Shown: piece by piece, positions 55,010-64,000 of the stretch
How the letters are laid out: the number at the start of each line of letters is the position of its first letter
Position numbering within the stretch: position 1 is the first letter of the stretch
Source: Dendrolimus kikuchii
Lineage: Eukaryota > Arthropoda > Insecta > Lepidoptera > Lasiocampidae
Assembly: GCA_019925095.2 (NCBI GenBank)
Contig: CM034411.1
Coordinates: 779,001-843,000, forward strand
Length of the DNA stretch: 64,000 nt
Direction: 5' to 3'
Program-made: the position numbers and the translations under genes
The notes under the pieces: model-generated
Databases searched by the model: none
Told to the model about the DNA's origin: nothing
What the model saw: only the letters and a program-made list of their open reading frames with translations

Positions 55010-55568
55010 CTTATATATAAAATTCTCTTGTCACAATGTTTGTTCCCATACTCTTCCGAAACGGCTTGACCGATTCTTATGAATTTTTTTATGACTATTC
55101 AGTAAGTCTGAGAATCGGCTACTATTTATTTTTCAACCCCCTAAGTGATAAGGGGTGTCCACCCCAAAATTTATCTTTTATTTTTTGGATATTTTTTTTT
55201 ATTTTTTTGGGTTACAGCATTAAAAATACATACAACCCTAAATTTTCACCCCTCTACGATCAACCCCTATTTTTTATTTTTTTATTCTAAACTTTAATTT
55301 TTTGTCAAGATAATTTTATTTTGTCATGACTTAGAATAAAAAAATATATATTACTCTTTTAGATTCACAATTAGAACCGGTAGATAGCGCTGAGATCGGG
55401 TTCTGGAATCCTCTTAATCACCTGGAGCGATTTTGGTGATTTTGTTTTTGTGTGTTTGATTGGGTACCCGGATGGTTTAGATTCGCAATTAGAACCGGTA
55501 CGTGGCTCTGGGATCGGATTCTAGAATTTAATTTTTTAAAGGCAGGACAACGTCTGCCGGGGCCGCTA

Positions 55569-55570
<2 letters not shown>
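55010..55570. repeat. Insect repeats in intron 3
   Basis: 55020-55310 carries TTCCGAAACGGCTTGACCGA and CCCCTAAGTGATAAGGGGTG; 55330-55570 is a partly duplicated W in minus orientation (TAGAACCGGTA twice, AGGACAACGTCTGCCGG at the end). Confidence 0.6.

Positions 55571-55571
<1 letters not shown>

Positions 55572-55603
<32 letters not shown>
55572..55603. repeat. TA microsatellite
   Basis: About 16 TA units, abutting a W end. Confidence 0.95.
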
Positions 55604-55604
<1 letters not shown>

Positions 55605-55654
55605 GACAATATATATAATAAAATAACAATACACAAAGCATTTAGAATACTCAC

Positions 55655-55782
55655 TTACAATGAGCAGCAGTGATGGCCCACTCAGGTGCAATGAGGGCCC
55701 CACCACAAGTAAACCCGTACAGAATCGTGTATGGATTCTGTCTGATGGAGACACCAGAACCACCCACAATACGCCAGCTGAT
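55655..55782 (-). CDS. Gene B exon 3
   Basis: ISWRIVGGSGVSIRQNPYTI to ITAAHC plus two bases, donor GTGAGT. Activation site and catalytic His. Confidence 0.93.
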
Positions 55783-56014
55783 CTAAAACAAGCAATAAAC
55801 AATTTTAAGAAAAACACAAAATTTGATAAAACAACAGAAGCAGCAGGGTTAGTAAACCCTGATGCTTTTGAACAATATGAATGATATACATTCATGACCG
55901 GACAGACGGAGGGGCTGATGACTTTATAAGTTACGTTTTGGCCAAAACGGTGGTATTAAAAAAACTTGTTTTGATTGGAAATGTTTATGAAACATATTTA
56001 ATTATGACAATAAC

Positions 56015-56215
56015 CATTTCTAGAGGAACAGTCAATATACCCGCCATGCTTATCCAGGGTGGATTGGCAGGTTTGACACATCGGTAATTTCGATATGTAG
56101 GTTTCATGATGATGATTCCATTCATTATTAGAAAGTGGTAATTGCAACAATATGCACATTAGGTCAGAAAACTGCATGCTTGCATGAGCATCAAACTAAT
56201 GTCAAGGTATTAAAT
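56015..56215 (-). repeat. SINE type 2, minus
   Basis: Reverse complement of the type-2 body, 3' side intact, tRNA head lost. Lies in the 451-bp intron 2. Confidence 0.7.
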
Positions 56216-56233
56216 TGCAAATATCATTTTTAC

Positions 56234-56377
56234 CTCTACTTCAGCATCATCAGTGTTCTGTAAGTCTTCACCGCTACGATCTTCTCTTAAGGCTTTATCA
56301 TCATCCACTCCAGATCTTCTCGTGTCATCAAAATCTACGACTTCATGGTAGTACCGAAAGTTACGTGGTCGGTAGAT
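56234..56377 (-). pseudogene. Gene B exon 2, 3' remnant
   Basis: In frame: IYRPRNFRYYHEVVDFDDTR to DDAEVE, donor GTAAAA. Aligns to the second half of gene A exon 2. The sequence above 56377 is S repeat (ACACCAAAGG...). Confidence 0.75.
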
Positions 56378-57366
56378 ACACCAAAGGCGCTACCATTATG
56401 CTGCTGCTCTCTAAAGGGATAACAGAACCTGGCTACTAATACCGGAACACTACTCAAGGTTGCTATGTCGGCATGCTCTAGACCAGGGGTGGTAGCTATC
56501 CAGACGGACAAATACCCTACCACTTGACTGTGAGGTGTTTTGTCGCCCCTTTTTTTTTTTTTTTTTTTTGTTTTGAGGCGAGGGAAAATGCTTAACCGAT
56601 TTACGCACAAACTGGGTCATTGCTAGGGGAACGACACGCGTCGGTCGGGGGCGATAACACTGCAGCAATAGTATGCTCTTGGCAGCGCTCCGTCCGCGAT
56701 CGACGTCACAGAATAGTGTGGAAGACTCCGAGCGTTGCTGCACGGGCGAGCAACCCCAATACCCACTAAAAACCCCCTCCTCCCTGACGACCCTGCGCTT
56801 TGTATGTGTTGGAAAGGCTGAGATTTAGAACATAGTTACGCCCAGCCGATCCAGCGCAATAAAGTGCCTGGAGTGTGCCCTGGGAGAACACACCCCACTT
56901 CGTTGTGCGGGGGTAGAAGGTCCTTTGCTCTCCTAGCAAGCTAAAGGCCCCCCGCGGTAAACGGAACCTAACTCAGGGAGGGAAGTAATGCGCGTACCTG
57001 CCTCTCCGGGTGCCAGCTGAAGGCCGGCGACCTCGAGAAGACGCATTGGCACGCGCTGCAGGACTTCTCTCCCTGTCTCGTTCTGCGGCCTCCTTGAGTG
57101 ACATTACTGTCTCGCAAAAAGTAACCGCAGCCCCCCAATTGTCGCTGCTCTGCAACATGGCCTTGACCAGGTCGCAGAGCGAGTCGACTGGACCTACGTG
57201 CGTCTCAAGTTCGAAACGCTGCGGCGCCCATGCGGCGCACTCGACTAGCGTGTGTAACGCCGTGTCGAGCGCGCCGCACTGGCGGCAGTCCGGGGAAGGG
57301 TTTTGTCGCCCCTTACAGCAGGCTGCTCCAACGCAGGAAATTGTATTATTTCTCACTTCATGCACG
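56378..57366 (-). repeat. S repeat split by an R1-clade insertion
   Basis: S parts 56378-56551 and 57300-57366. The S tail (about 65 bp plus polyA) that should adjoin exon 2 is missing, so this junction reflects a deletion rather than a clean insertion. Confidence 0.8.
56552..57299 (-). mobile_element. R1-clade LINE nested in S
   Basis: The minus strand encodes the C-terminal CCHC motif (CRQCGALDTALHTLVEC) and WGAAVTFCETVMSLKEAAER, then a 3' UTR and polyA (56552-56571 as T). Flanked by TTTTGTCGCCCCTT at 56538-56551 and 57301-57314. 5'-truncated. Confidence 0.88.
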
Positions 57367-57455
57367 GAGAAGTTAGTGACGCTTTCGAGTAAATCCTGAC
57401 CAAGTTACTTCATATTTCTTTCTTATTTCTAACTATAAAAATACTAGGTACTTAC

Positions 57456-57510
57456 GGTGAAAAGCAAAAACCCGTAACACCATCACACATAATAGATAAA
57501 CAAATAACAT
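57456..57510 (-). CDS. Gene B exon 1 (signal peptide)
   Basis: ATG at 57510, MLFVYLLCVMVLRVFAFH plus one base, donor GTAAGT. Phase 1 as in gene A. Confidence 0.8.
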
Positions 57511-57589
57511 GTCTGCTATTAATAATACTATTAGACTAACACTTTAATACTGTTCGTTGAACATTTTAGTTGCACAAGCGTCGACATTT

Positions 57590-57640
57590 GTATTTAATTT
57601 CACGCAATTAAAATGATGGTTTGATTGAAATGGAGTGAAA
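57590..57640 (-). promoter_or_regulatory. Gene B promoter-proximal conserved block
   Basis: AATTGCGTGAAATTA at 57609-57595 and an initiator-like TCATT at 57616-57612, with the same mutual spacing as in gene A, 104 bp from the ATG. Confidence 0.55.
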
Positions 57641-58017
57641 AATCATTTTGTATGCTATGCCACCGGAATATTGAAATAATCGCATCTTTATAATCCAACT
57701 AGTCAGATTATAAACTATCGATAAAAAAAAACATTGGACGGATTGTAAAATGCACAATGTGTATGTCATTGAAGAGTTAAGTGAAGTTAAAGAGGATTCG
57801 AAAATAATTTAGGTTCACAATTTGACCCGCTGGGTGATGCTAGAAGAGCAGGACAACGTTTACTGGGCCCGTTAGTAAAATAGAAGCAATAAAAAAAATA
57901 TTATGCATAAAAAAATATTATTTGTTGAATTTAAGATTTTTTTTGTCGTATAAATTTTAAATATTATTATTTTTGTAATTAACTTAAGATTGATATTATC
58001 ACAGAGTATACTGTATG
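57641..58017. other. Intergenic, AT-rich
   Basis: A W-like scrap at 57805-57875 (CCGCTGGGTGATGCTAGA, GGACAACGTTTACTGGG); otherwise nothing recognised. Confidence 0.4.
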
Positions 58018-58640
58018 TCTTTCAAGACCACGGGCCATATAAATGGCCCGGACATTGGGAGGGCCTGCGTGGGGCCATGGGAAGACCCACACGTATGTGT
58101 AGAGGCCACTTGACAAATTTAATCTAAATTTGGCGTGACACTGACCGGCGGTTGTCCCTGTCTACACCATATAATAATGCATCCAAGAACAAGCCCCGGT
58201 TAGTGTAGGACTATTGTGGGAAATGAGAACAAAAAGTACCGGGCTATTAGGGTGAACTGCTAGTGGTACTGGGGGTCTGGGAATATGGGGACTATGGCGT
58301 CTGCCCGTCACAATATTCGGGGTTATTATTCCCCTTATTCATGTATGTCTTTGAAGACCACGGGTCGTAAAATAGGCCCGGACTTTTGGAGGTCTTGCGT
58401 GGGACCTTGGGAAGGCCAACACGTAGAGGCCACTTGACAAATTTAATCTAAATGTGGCGTAGCACTGACCGGCGATTACCTGTCTACACCATATAATAAT
58501 GCACCCAAGAACAAGCCCCGGCCAGTGTAGGACTATTGTGGGAAATGAGGAAAAAAAGTACCAGGCTATTGGGATGCACTGCTAGTGGACTATGGGGACT
58601 ATGGCGTCTGCCCGTCGCGATGTTCAGGGTTATTATTCCC
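58018..58640 (+). repeat. P repeat, tandem pair
   Basis: 58018-58325 and 58347-58640, both starting ATGTCTTTSAAGACCACGGG and ending at GTTATTATTCCCCTTATT. Same orientation as 6283-6590. Confidence 0.75.
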
Positions 58641-58679
58641 CTTATTATTATGATTTTTTTTAACTACTTAACCCATTAT

Positions 58680-58935
58680 TGTGCTGTATCTTTTGTATTT
58701 GATTGAACATAAACAACTAAAATTCTCCCTTAATTAGATTTAAGTATAAAATATTGCATACAGCTATCTGCTATCTGCAGAATATAGATGTTCCTGTGGA
58801 TCCTCCTCCTCCCTCCTTTCCTTTACATTTATCCTCCCACTTTAAGGAAGTAGAAATAATTGTAAGATTGGACGGGGTGACATTATCACAAAGTGACAAA
58901 ACCCCATTTATGAAATAAAGATTTAAAAAAAAAAT
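58680..58935 (+). mobile_element. Retroposed 3' end
   Basis: Ends GAAATAAAGATTTAAAAAAAAA, a polyadenylation signal followed within 10 bp by a genomic A run. No coding part; source unknown. Confidence 0.45.
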
Positions 58936-59190
58936 ATATATATAGATGTGCTAAAGGATTTATTGCTTACATCTTCATATGTATTTTACTCCGTCTTTAC
59001 TTTCATTTGTCTGATAATAAGTTGTTAAACAACAAAAGAAATTAAAAAATAAAATATAATAATATTTCAACGCATAAAAAAGTTTTTCTAAAATTCAAAA
59101 ATTATTTCAAAATTATTTACCGTTTATTATTTCAACATATTTTTGTTTTAAAAAATCGATCGTTCATAAGTATAAAACAATTTGCAACAT

Positions 59191-59343
59191 TTATAATGGT
59201 AATCCAGTGACTGATCTTATCCAATCCCTAACCAGGGGCAAGTTGCTGTACACTCCTGGCTGGTTCTTCACAGCGCAGCCAACTCCAAAGGACACCAGAC
59301 CGACCAGCTTTCCATTGACCACTGCTGGGCCTCCGGAGTCACC
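59191..59343 (-). CDS. Gene C exon 6
   Basis: [20 protein letters not shown] to SVTGLPL-stop after acceptor TTCCAG. Confidence 0.93.
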   Translation of the reverse strand, partial: GDSGGPAVVNGKLVGLVSFGVGCAVKNQPGVYSNLPLVRDWIRSVTGLPL

Positions 59344-62300
59344 CTGGAATCCAAAAATCTTTCAAATCAAGAATATTTCTTAAAGTCTATATTCCAGTTT
59401 ATAATATCAGCTTGACTTTAAGATACAGTGTAAACTCCATGTAACGTCACTCGATTTAACGACAAACTCACTTAAGCGTCGAAACCACTTGGCTTTGGTT
59501 TGTCTTCCATTCAATGATACACTCTATATAGCATTTCACCCACTCTCAATAACGACAACAAGTAATAAAAAGTACCTTTTAACTTGCCAGAATGTGTAAA
59601 AACTGCGCAGGTGGATATGGTCTTTTGACGCTTTATTATCCTAGCCCGTAATAAACTCGACTGCAGCATCATGCATACCGAAATTTCTAAGAAATTCCGA
59701 AATACCAAAATTTCTAAGTACTTCCTTTATTGGTGATAAAGGGATATGGATATGAATAAAATAAGTAAAAAAAATACAACAAAATTACTGTTTAAAAAAA
59801 GCAAAAGACGTCAGACAAAAATAACAAACTTCTCTCCACTTAACGACAACTCTCAATAACGCCATAAAACACGGTCCCTTCAGTGTCGTTATATAGTGTT
59901 TATACTGTATATCCAAAACGATTACCTACAGATGAAAGTTTCAAGTCAAAAACCTGTTTTTATATTCATAATTATTATTATAGTTCGGCCGTTCTATAAA
60001 GCCACATTTGACATCTGTCAAACTGATTTTAGTAATTATGCGAAATATCGACAGAGATACAATTAAAATTGGAACCAATATAGGAAGTCACACATTAGCG
60101 AATCAATCAAAACAAAACGATATATTATTTTAAATATTATATAATACGTAACATACGTTTTGTTGTTTTTTTTATCTTTAAAATACCGAAAATATGCACA
60201 ACTTTCCATCCGTGCAGGAACGGAGAAAGGACACAATTTCCTGCGGCCGGGCGGCCTGTCATAAGAGGCAAAAAAACAACACACAGCCAGGTGGTAGGGT
60301 ATTTTCCCGACTGGACCGCTACCACCCCTGGTCTAAAGTACGCCGTCATAACAACCTTGAGTTGTGTTCCAGCATAAGTGGCCAGGTTCCAGCTTCCAGT
60401 CTCCGTCAAGAGAGCAGCAGCGCATTTGTGGCACCTTTGGTGTTACAAATGTCTATAAGTGATGGTAACCGCTTTCCATCAGGTGGGCCGTCTGTCTGCT
60501 GAACTCTGCAATACAATAAAAAAATTACTTAATTTCAATTTACAGTTAAACTTTTCGATTTTACATTGATCTCCAGGTCACGTATTTAAATATTAAAAAA
60601 AAAGCGTAGACTAGCATAACGTTGTCATGCGTTTCTAAAGAAGTAAGCTAATCATGGTCTTCTAATTTAATAAAAAATAATTTGATACGGTTAAAGAAAG
60701 AAAGAAATAATAAAATATTTGAAGAAATAGCGACGTACTTACATTGTACAAGGTTAGCACTCAGCTTATTGCTGTGCCGACATAATATCCGACACAACGA
60801 TGATTTTCAGTGCAAACCTTCCTTTCGGCGTAATGTGTTACGAAGTTAGTTCGTCAGTATTTATATGAAACTTCAAATGGGACTTCTTAGAACGGCTCAA
60901 CTATAAAGGCTTTCTCAGTTAAGCTATTACGCTGTTCTGTTTAGTACAATCAAGTCAATTTAACTTCTCTTCATACATACATACTTTTGCCAGGTGGTAG
61001 GGTATTTTCCCTACTGGATGACTACCACCCCTGGTCTAAAGTATGTCGCCATAACAACCTTGAGTTGTGTTCCGGCATTAGTGACCAGGTTCCAGTCTCC
61101 CTTAAGAGAGCAGCAGCGCATTTGTAACACCTTTGGTGTTGCAAATGTCCATAGGCCATGGTAACCGCTTTCCATCAAATGGGCCGTCTGCCTGTCTGCT
61201 GATCTCCTGCAATAAAAAAAAACTTCATACATAGTTTACAAAGCATTAAATACTTTTTTGCTCAAAGAAATGATTTCTGTATATTATAACGGCATCTAGT
61301 GAAATCTATTCACAACACACAATATATTACATGCTACTAGATGGCGCTTTTAATAATAAATCGATATTATCGACCACTAAACCGTAGTTCTCCGATAGCT
61401 CTAGTCATAAGCAACCAATAGCTTATTAATTTACTGAAGTGTTGCAACTAACACTATATGGGAGCTGCATACGTCTAGTCATTGCAGCGGACAACGAACT
61501 ACTGGCTAGCGCTTTTGTTTTTGTACTTGACTTTATGTTGTTGGTCGGAAAACCTTACAACTTTACCGGGGACTTTGGGGCGAGAGCCTTCGCGAAGCGA
61601 AGGCACTCGAGCCCTGGGGGCAACTTGCTCCAGGGAAGTCCCTAGAGAGTTTTACCTCTGCTGAACTGTTGCCATGAAAGGGGGATGAATCTAACGATGC
61701 CCACCATAGGGCGACACAATGCACTAATTGAGATCGGGCAGCGGGTAATATAAAGTCCGAGGGGAAGGGTCTCGGCGATCCGCGGTGGCCTAGGCTATGT
61801 TACTGGTAGATAGCGCAACGCGGAAGCTCATATAGGGAGAGGAGTATTATTGCGCGTACTAATGCGACTCCACGCGGACGCCGGCGGTTGGGTGGCATCC
61901 GGAGACGCAGGTATGCGCATGACTTCCCACCCTGAATAATACCGCTTCGGGGGGCCTTTAGCTATCAAGGGAGCAAAGGATTCATCACCCCCGCTGACGA
62001 AGTGAATGTGTTCTGATTCCCGGGGCACATTCAGGCACTTTTTGCGCTGGATCGGACTGGGCGTAACTACGTTCAAGTCTCAGCCTTCCCTACATAAAAA
62101 GTGCAGTGCACATGGGAGTAGGGTGGTTTTAGTGGATAGTGGTTGTTGCCCGTGCAACTTCTCTGACTCTCCACACAAGTTGGCTTGATTATTATTCGGA
62201 TTGCCCCTTATCAAAGGGGAAAGCCTTCATGATCAACTATGGTCTAATCCCTTGCAAAGGACCCAGTATTGTGCGTTAATAGCATTTCCCCCGCCTTAAA

Positions 62301-62586
62301 AAAAAAACGCGGAAGCTCATATATTAATAGTTGCTCTATCGCGCTCGCACATTATCCGTCCCGCTCACACGTCGTGCCACCTCTAGCTCTCGCTGCTACA
62401 ACTAGTTAATAAATGTAATTTAAATGATCTGACCTGACAAGCATCTTGGGTGCCGCTGTTAATGTATCCAGCGCAGAACATTCTGGATGTTATATTCCAA
62501 TAGTTCTTCAGTGGCACACTCCGGCAGGCGTCAAAGGGTATTATTGGCACTAAAACTCTTCGCAAAATCTCCTCCATTTTATTTGC
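59191..62586 (-). CDS. Gene C: trypsin-like protease, 3' part
   Basis: Third paralog. Exons 5 (62434-62586) and 6 (59191-59343) join in phase 0 to 101 codons ending SVTGLPL-stop. Has QDACQ|GDSGGP, so Ser and the trypsin-type Asp are kept. Exons 1-4 are not seen up to 64000 and must lie beyond the window if the gene is complete. Exon 6 is closer to gene B than to gene A. The 3.1-kb intron 5 carries S copies, a pogo-like element, R1 and U fragments and the 71-bp palindrome. AATAAAC about 80 bp after the stop may be the poly(A) signal. Confidence 0.85.
59426..59907. mobile_element. pogo/Tigger-like element, second copy
   Basis: TA|CAGTGTAAACTCC ... GTGTTTATACTG|TA. Reverse orientation relative to 19392-20053 and shorter inside. 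Non-coding. Confidence 0.75.
60210..60517 (+). repeat. S repeat in gene C intron 5
   Basis: Full-length with a small duplication near 60390 (CAGCTTCCAGTCTC). Confidence 0.8.
60757..60829. repeat. Imperfect palindrome in gene C intron 5
   Basis: Matches the reverse complement of 35274-35350 with few differences. Confidence 0.8.
60989..61218 (+). repeat. S repeat, 5'-truncated
   Basis: Begins at GCCAGGTGGTAGGGTATTT and ends in CTGCAATAAAAAAAA. Confidence 0.85.
61525..61818 (-). mobile_element. U element copy
   Basis: Colinear with 2396-2717 from GACTTGACTTTATG to GCGCAACG, including the GCCTTCGCGAAGCGAAGGC hairpin. Oriented as in 2396-2717. Confidence 0.65.
61835..62307 (+). mobile_element. 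R1-clade LINE 3' end
   Basis: 473-bp truncated copy ending CCCCGCCTTAAAAAAAAAA, with a 16-bp duplication CGCGGAAGCTCATATA at 61819-61834 and 62308-62323. The tail matches 13837-14037. Confidence 0.85.
62434..62586 (-). CDS. Gene C exon 5
   Basis: [20 protein letters not shown] to GTQDACQ, 51 codons between CCATAG and GTCAGA. An Asn-Ile-Thr glycosylation sequon precedes MFCAGY. Confidence 0.92.
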
Positions 62587-62860
62587 CTATGGAAAAACAA
62601 GTTAAGTTTTTGCACCATTTACAATTAAACTGATAGAATTTTAGTTAGTTAAAATATTTAAAAAAGTGCTGGAATAAAATTCCTATAAGAAACGCCTCAT
62701 CAGGGTCACTCTTTAAGGTCACACTAAAGAAATTCCTTTGCGAACAGCAAAACGCACAAAGTAACTTAAGGCATGATACAAGTGCTTTATGACCATTTTT
62801 ACTAATACTTATGATAACATTAACAATAGTCTGTTTATTTTATTAACATACTTGTTTTTT

Positions 62861-63431
62861 TGAATGGAGCGTTAGGTAAACTTCTAGGCGCTAAGAACCT
62901 CAGCCAGAAGGCCCAGCTCGCCATACACAACGCGGTTCTGGTACCTACGCTCACGTATGGAAGCGAGAGTTGGGTATGGAAGAGAGAGCAAGAAAGTAGA
63001 GTAAACGCGGTCGAGATGCGAGCACTGCGCAAAATCTGCGGAGTGACGCTCGCGGACCGCGTTCGTAATACCGAAGTAAGAAAGAGAGTTGGTCTGAAAG
63101 AGAGTGTCGGGATGAAGGTAAGGAAAGGAATGCTCCGGTGGTTCGGGCATGTCGAAAGAATGCATGATGAAAGAATGACTAAACAGATATACAATGCAAA
63201 AGTGGATGGATGCAGAAGTCGTGGAAAGCCACGACACACCTTCCATGATCAAATTGATCGTGTACTAGCGGAGGGTGATGTCAGGAGCCTTAAGAACAGA
63301 CGAGTGTGCATGACAAGAGTTATGAATGTCAAAGAAGCAAGTGAGGTGTGTAAGAATGGGCCTAAATGGTGCTCTGTTGTTCGTGCCTACCCCGCAAGGG
63401 AACTGGCGTGAAGTTATGTATGTATGTATGT
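62861..63431 (+). mobile_element. RTE-A LINE, longest copy
   Basis: 183-codon open frame: KAQLAIHNAVLVPTLTYGSE, then [40 protein letters not shown] and the family stop. Typical RTE ORF C-terminal region. Bounded by a duplication of about 13 bp (ATACTTGTTTTTT at 62848-62860 and 63432-63444). The open frame implies recent activity. Confidence 0.88.
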
Positions 63432-63539
63432 ATACTTGTTTTTTGTTCACGTACCTCACTATGTTTATATATCTATGTATATATGTTTATTATTATCATT
63501 TCGATGTAAGTATGTCTAATAACCCGTTTTGATATATTA

Positions 63540-63725
63540 TTTGTGTTGTACTGTCCTCCGTGACTCTACCTGCTGGTCTCAGGCGGAAGAACAGCGCTGG
63601 CCTTAGCAGCTAGCATTACGCTGAGTCTAGGTCCAAATTTAGGACTTATATTGATGCAGTTATCTTTTATTTTACTCAGTATTGTTAACATGTTTATTTG
63701 TCCTAAATAAAATAATTCTTTCTTT
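63540..63725 (+). mobile_element. LINE 3'-UTR-like fragment
   Basis: CTGCTGGTCTCAGGCGGAAG ... CCTAAATAAAATAATTCTTT looks like a retroelement tail with a poly(A) signal. No other copy in the window. Confidence 0.35.
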
Positions 63726-63884
63726 CTAAAATATTTATAGATTTTTTTTTAATAGTGCACCGTTAGTAACTTTAGCATGTTTTTTACAATCACGCGACGT
63801 TGAGTATCCACACCGATTCTAAATTTAATACATCAACATAGCGTGAAGAACTAATTTATAATTTTATAATCTTTATATAATATA

Positions 63885-64000
63885 TAATTCTTCTGTACGT
63901 GTGTTGACAGTGAACTCCTCCTAAACGGCTGGACCGATTTGAATGAAATTTTTTTGTGTGTGTTTAAGTGGATTCGAGGATGGTTTAGATTCACAATTGG
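63885..64000 (-). repeat. W repeat, cut by window end
   Basis: Reverse complement of the W 3' half: TATATAATTCTTCTGTACGT to GGTTTAGATTCACAATTGG. Confidence 0.8.

Larger units (their letters stand above)
51296..57510 (-). pseudogene. Gene B: trypsin-like protease with broken exon 2
   Basis: Second tandem paralog. Exons 57456-57510, 56234-56377 (partial), 55655-55782, 54137-54395, 52946-53098 and 51296-51448. Exons 3-6 are intact, with canonical splice sites, activation site SWR|IVGG, His in AAHC, Asp in DFDYQLLLL, KDACQ and GDSGGP. Exon 1 encodes MLFVYLLCVMVLRVFAFH. Exon 2 keeps only its 3' part (PRNFRYYHEV to AEVE); its 5' half and acceptor are replaced by S sequence. An in-frame TAG (56392-56390) closes the exon 2 frame 12 bp beyond the junction, and skipping exon 2 joins phase 1 to phase 0. 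The ancestral zymogen therefore cannot be made. An alternative start or cryptic exon could still rescue a protease, and the clean catalytic exons suggest the loss is recent. Confidence 0.7.

Noticed and set aside
57370..57400. Missing 5' half of gene B exon 2 right after exon 1
   Set aside because: TTGGTCAG followed by GATTTACTCGAAAGC looks like an acceptor, but in the phase required by exon 1 it hits a stop after seven codons and does not resemble gene A exon 2.

Overview
The window is nuclear DNA from an insect, most likely a moth or butterfly. It is AT-rich, intron-bearing and packed with interspersed repeats. Two traits point to Lepidoptera: a very abundant polyA-tailed repeat whose tail matches a CR1/Zenon-like LINE, and several R1-clade and RTE-like LINE tails. 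This assignment is inference; no species marker was recognised.

The only confidently recognised host genes are a tandem set of trypsin-like S1A serine proteases, all on the minus strand, in the right half. Gene A (33952-46505) is complete: six exons join in frame to a 307-residue secreted zymogen with signal peptide, about 60-residue propeptide, Arg-Ile activation site, His118/Asp162/Ser260 triad and a trypsin-type Asp254. Gene B (51296-57510) has the same exon plan, but the 5' half of exon 2 is missing and abuts retroelement sequence, so the ancestral reading frame is broken. Gene C is represented by its last two exons (59191-62586) and continues past the right edge. Exons 5 and 6 are 153 nt in every copy, exon 4 is 259 nt and exon 3 is 128 nt in A and B. 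Genes A and B share a promoter-proximal block about 85-90 bp from the ATG.

Layout: 1-33.9 kb is repeat-rich with no recognised host exon. It holds gypsy-like solo LTRs, RTE-like, R1-clade and CR1-like LINE ends, tRNA-derived SINEs, a hAT-like element, a pogo-like element and several small TIR elements. At 14.9-15.8 kb two inverted LTRs form an 840-bp palindrome, and one is followed by a 39-nt stretch complementary to tRNA-Trp. From 33.9 to 62.6 kb the protease introns are filled with the same families, some nested, with readable target-site duplications. From 62.6 to 64 kb there is more RTE, LINE-tail and insect-repeat sequence.

Repeat family names used below are local labels. S: about 310-bp polyA-tailed repeat sharing its tail with a CR1-like LINE. 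W: widespread insect repeat starting AGCTGTCCCGGCAGACGTTG. E1: about 790-bp element. P: about 310-bp repeat flanked by ATT runs. U: element starting GACTTGACTTTATG. K: LINE with a GGAAGAGATCGC tail. M1: TIR element with GTTTTAAGCGCGGTA. RTE-A and RTE-B: two RTE-like LINE families. Names from TE classification rest on recalled protein motifs and termini, not on searches.
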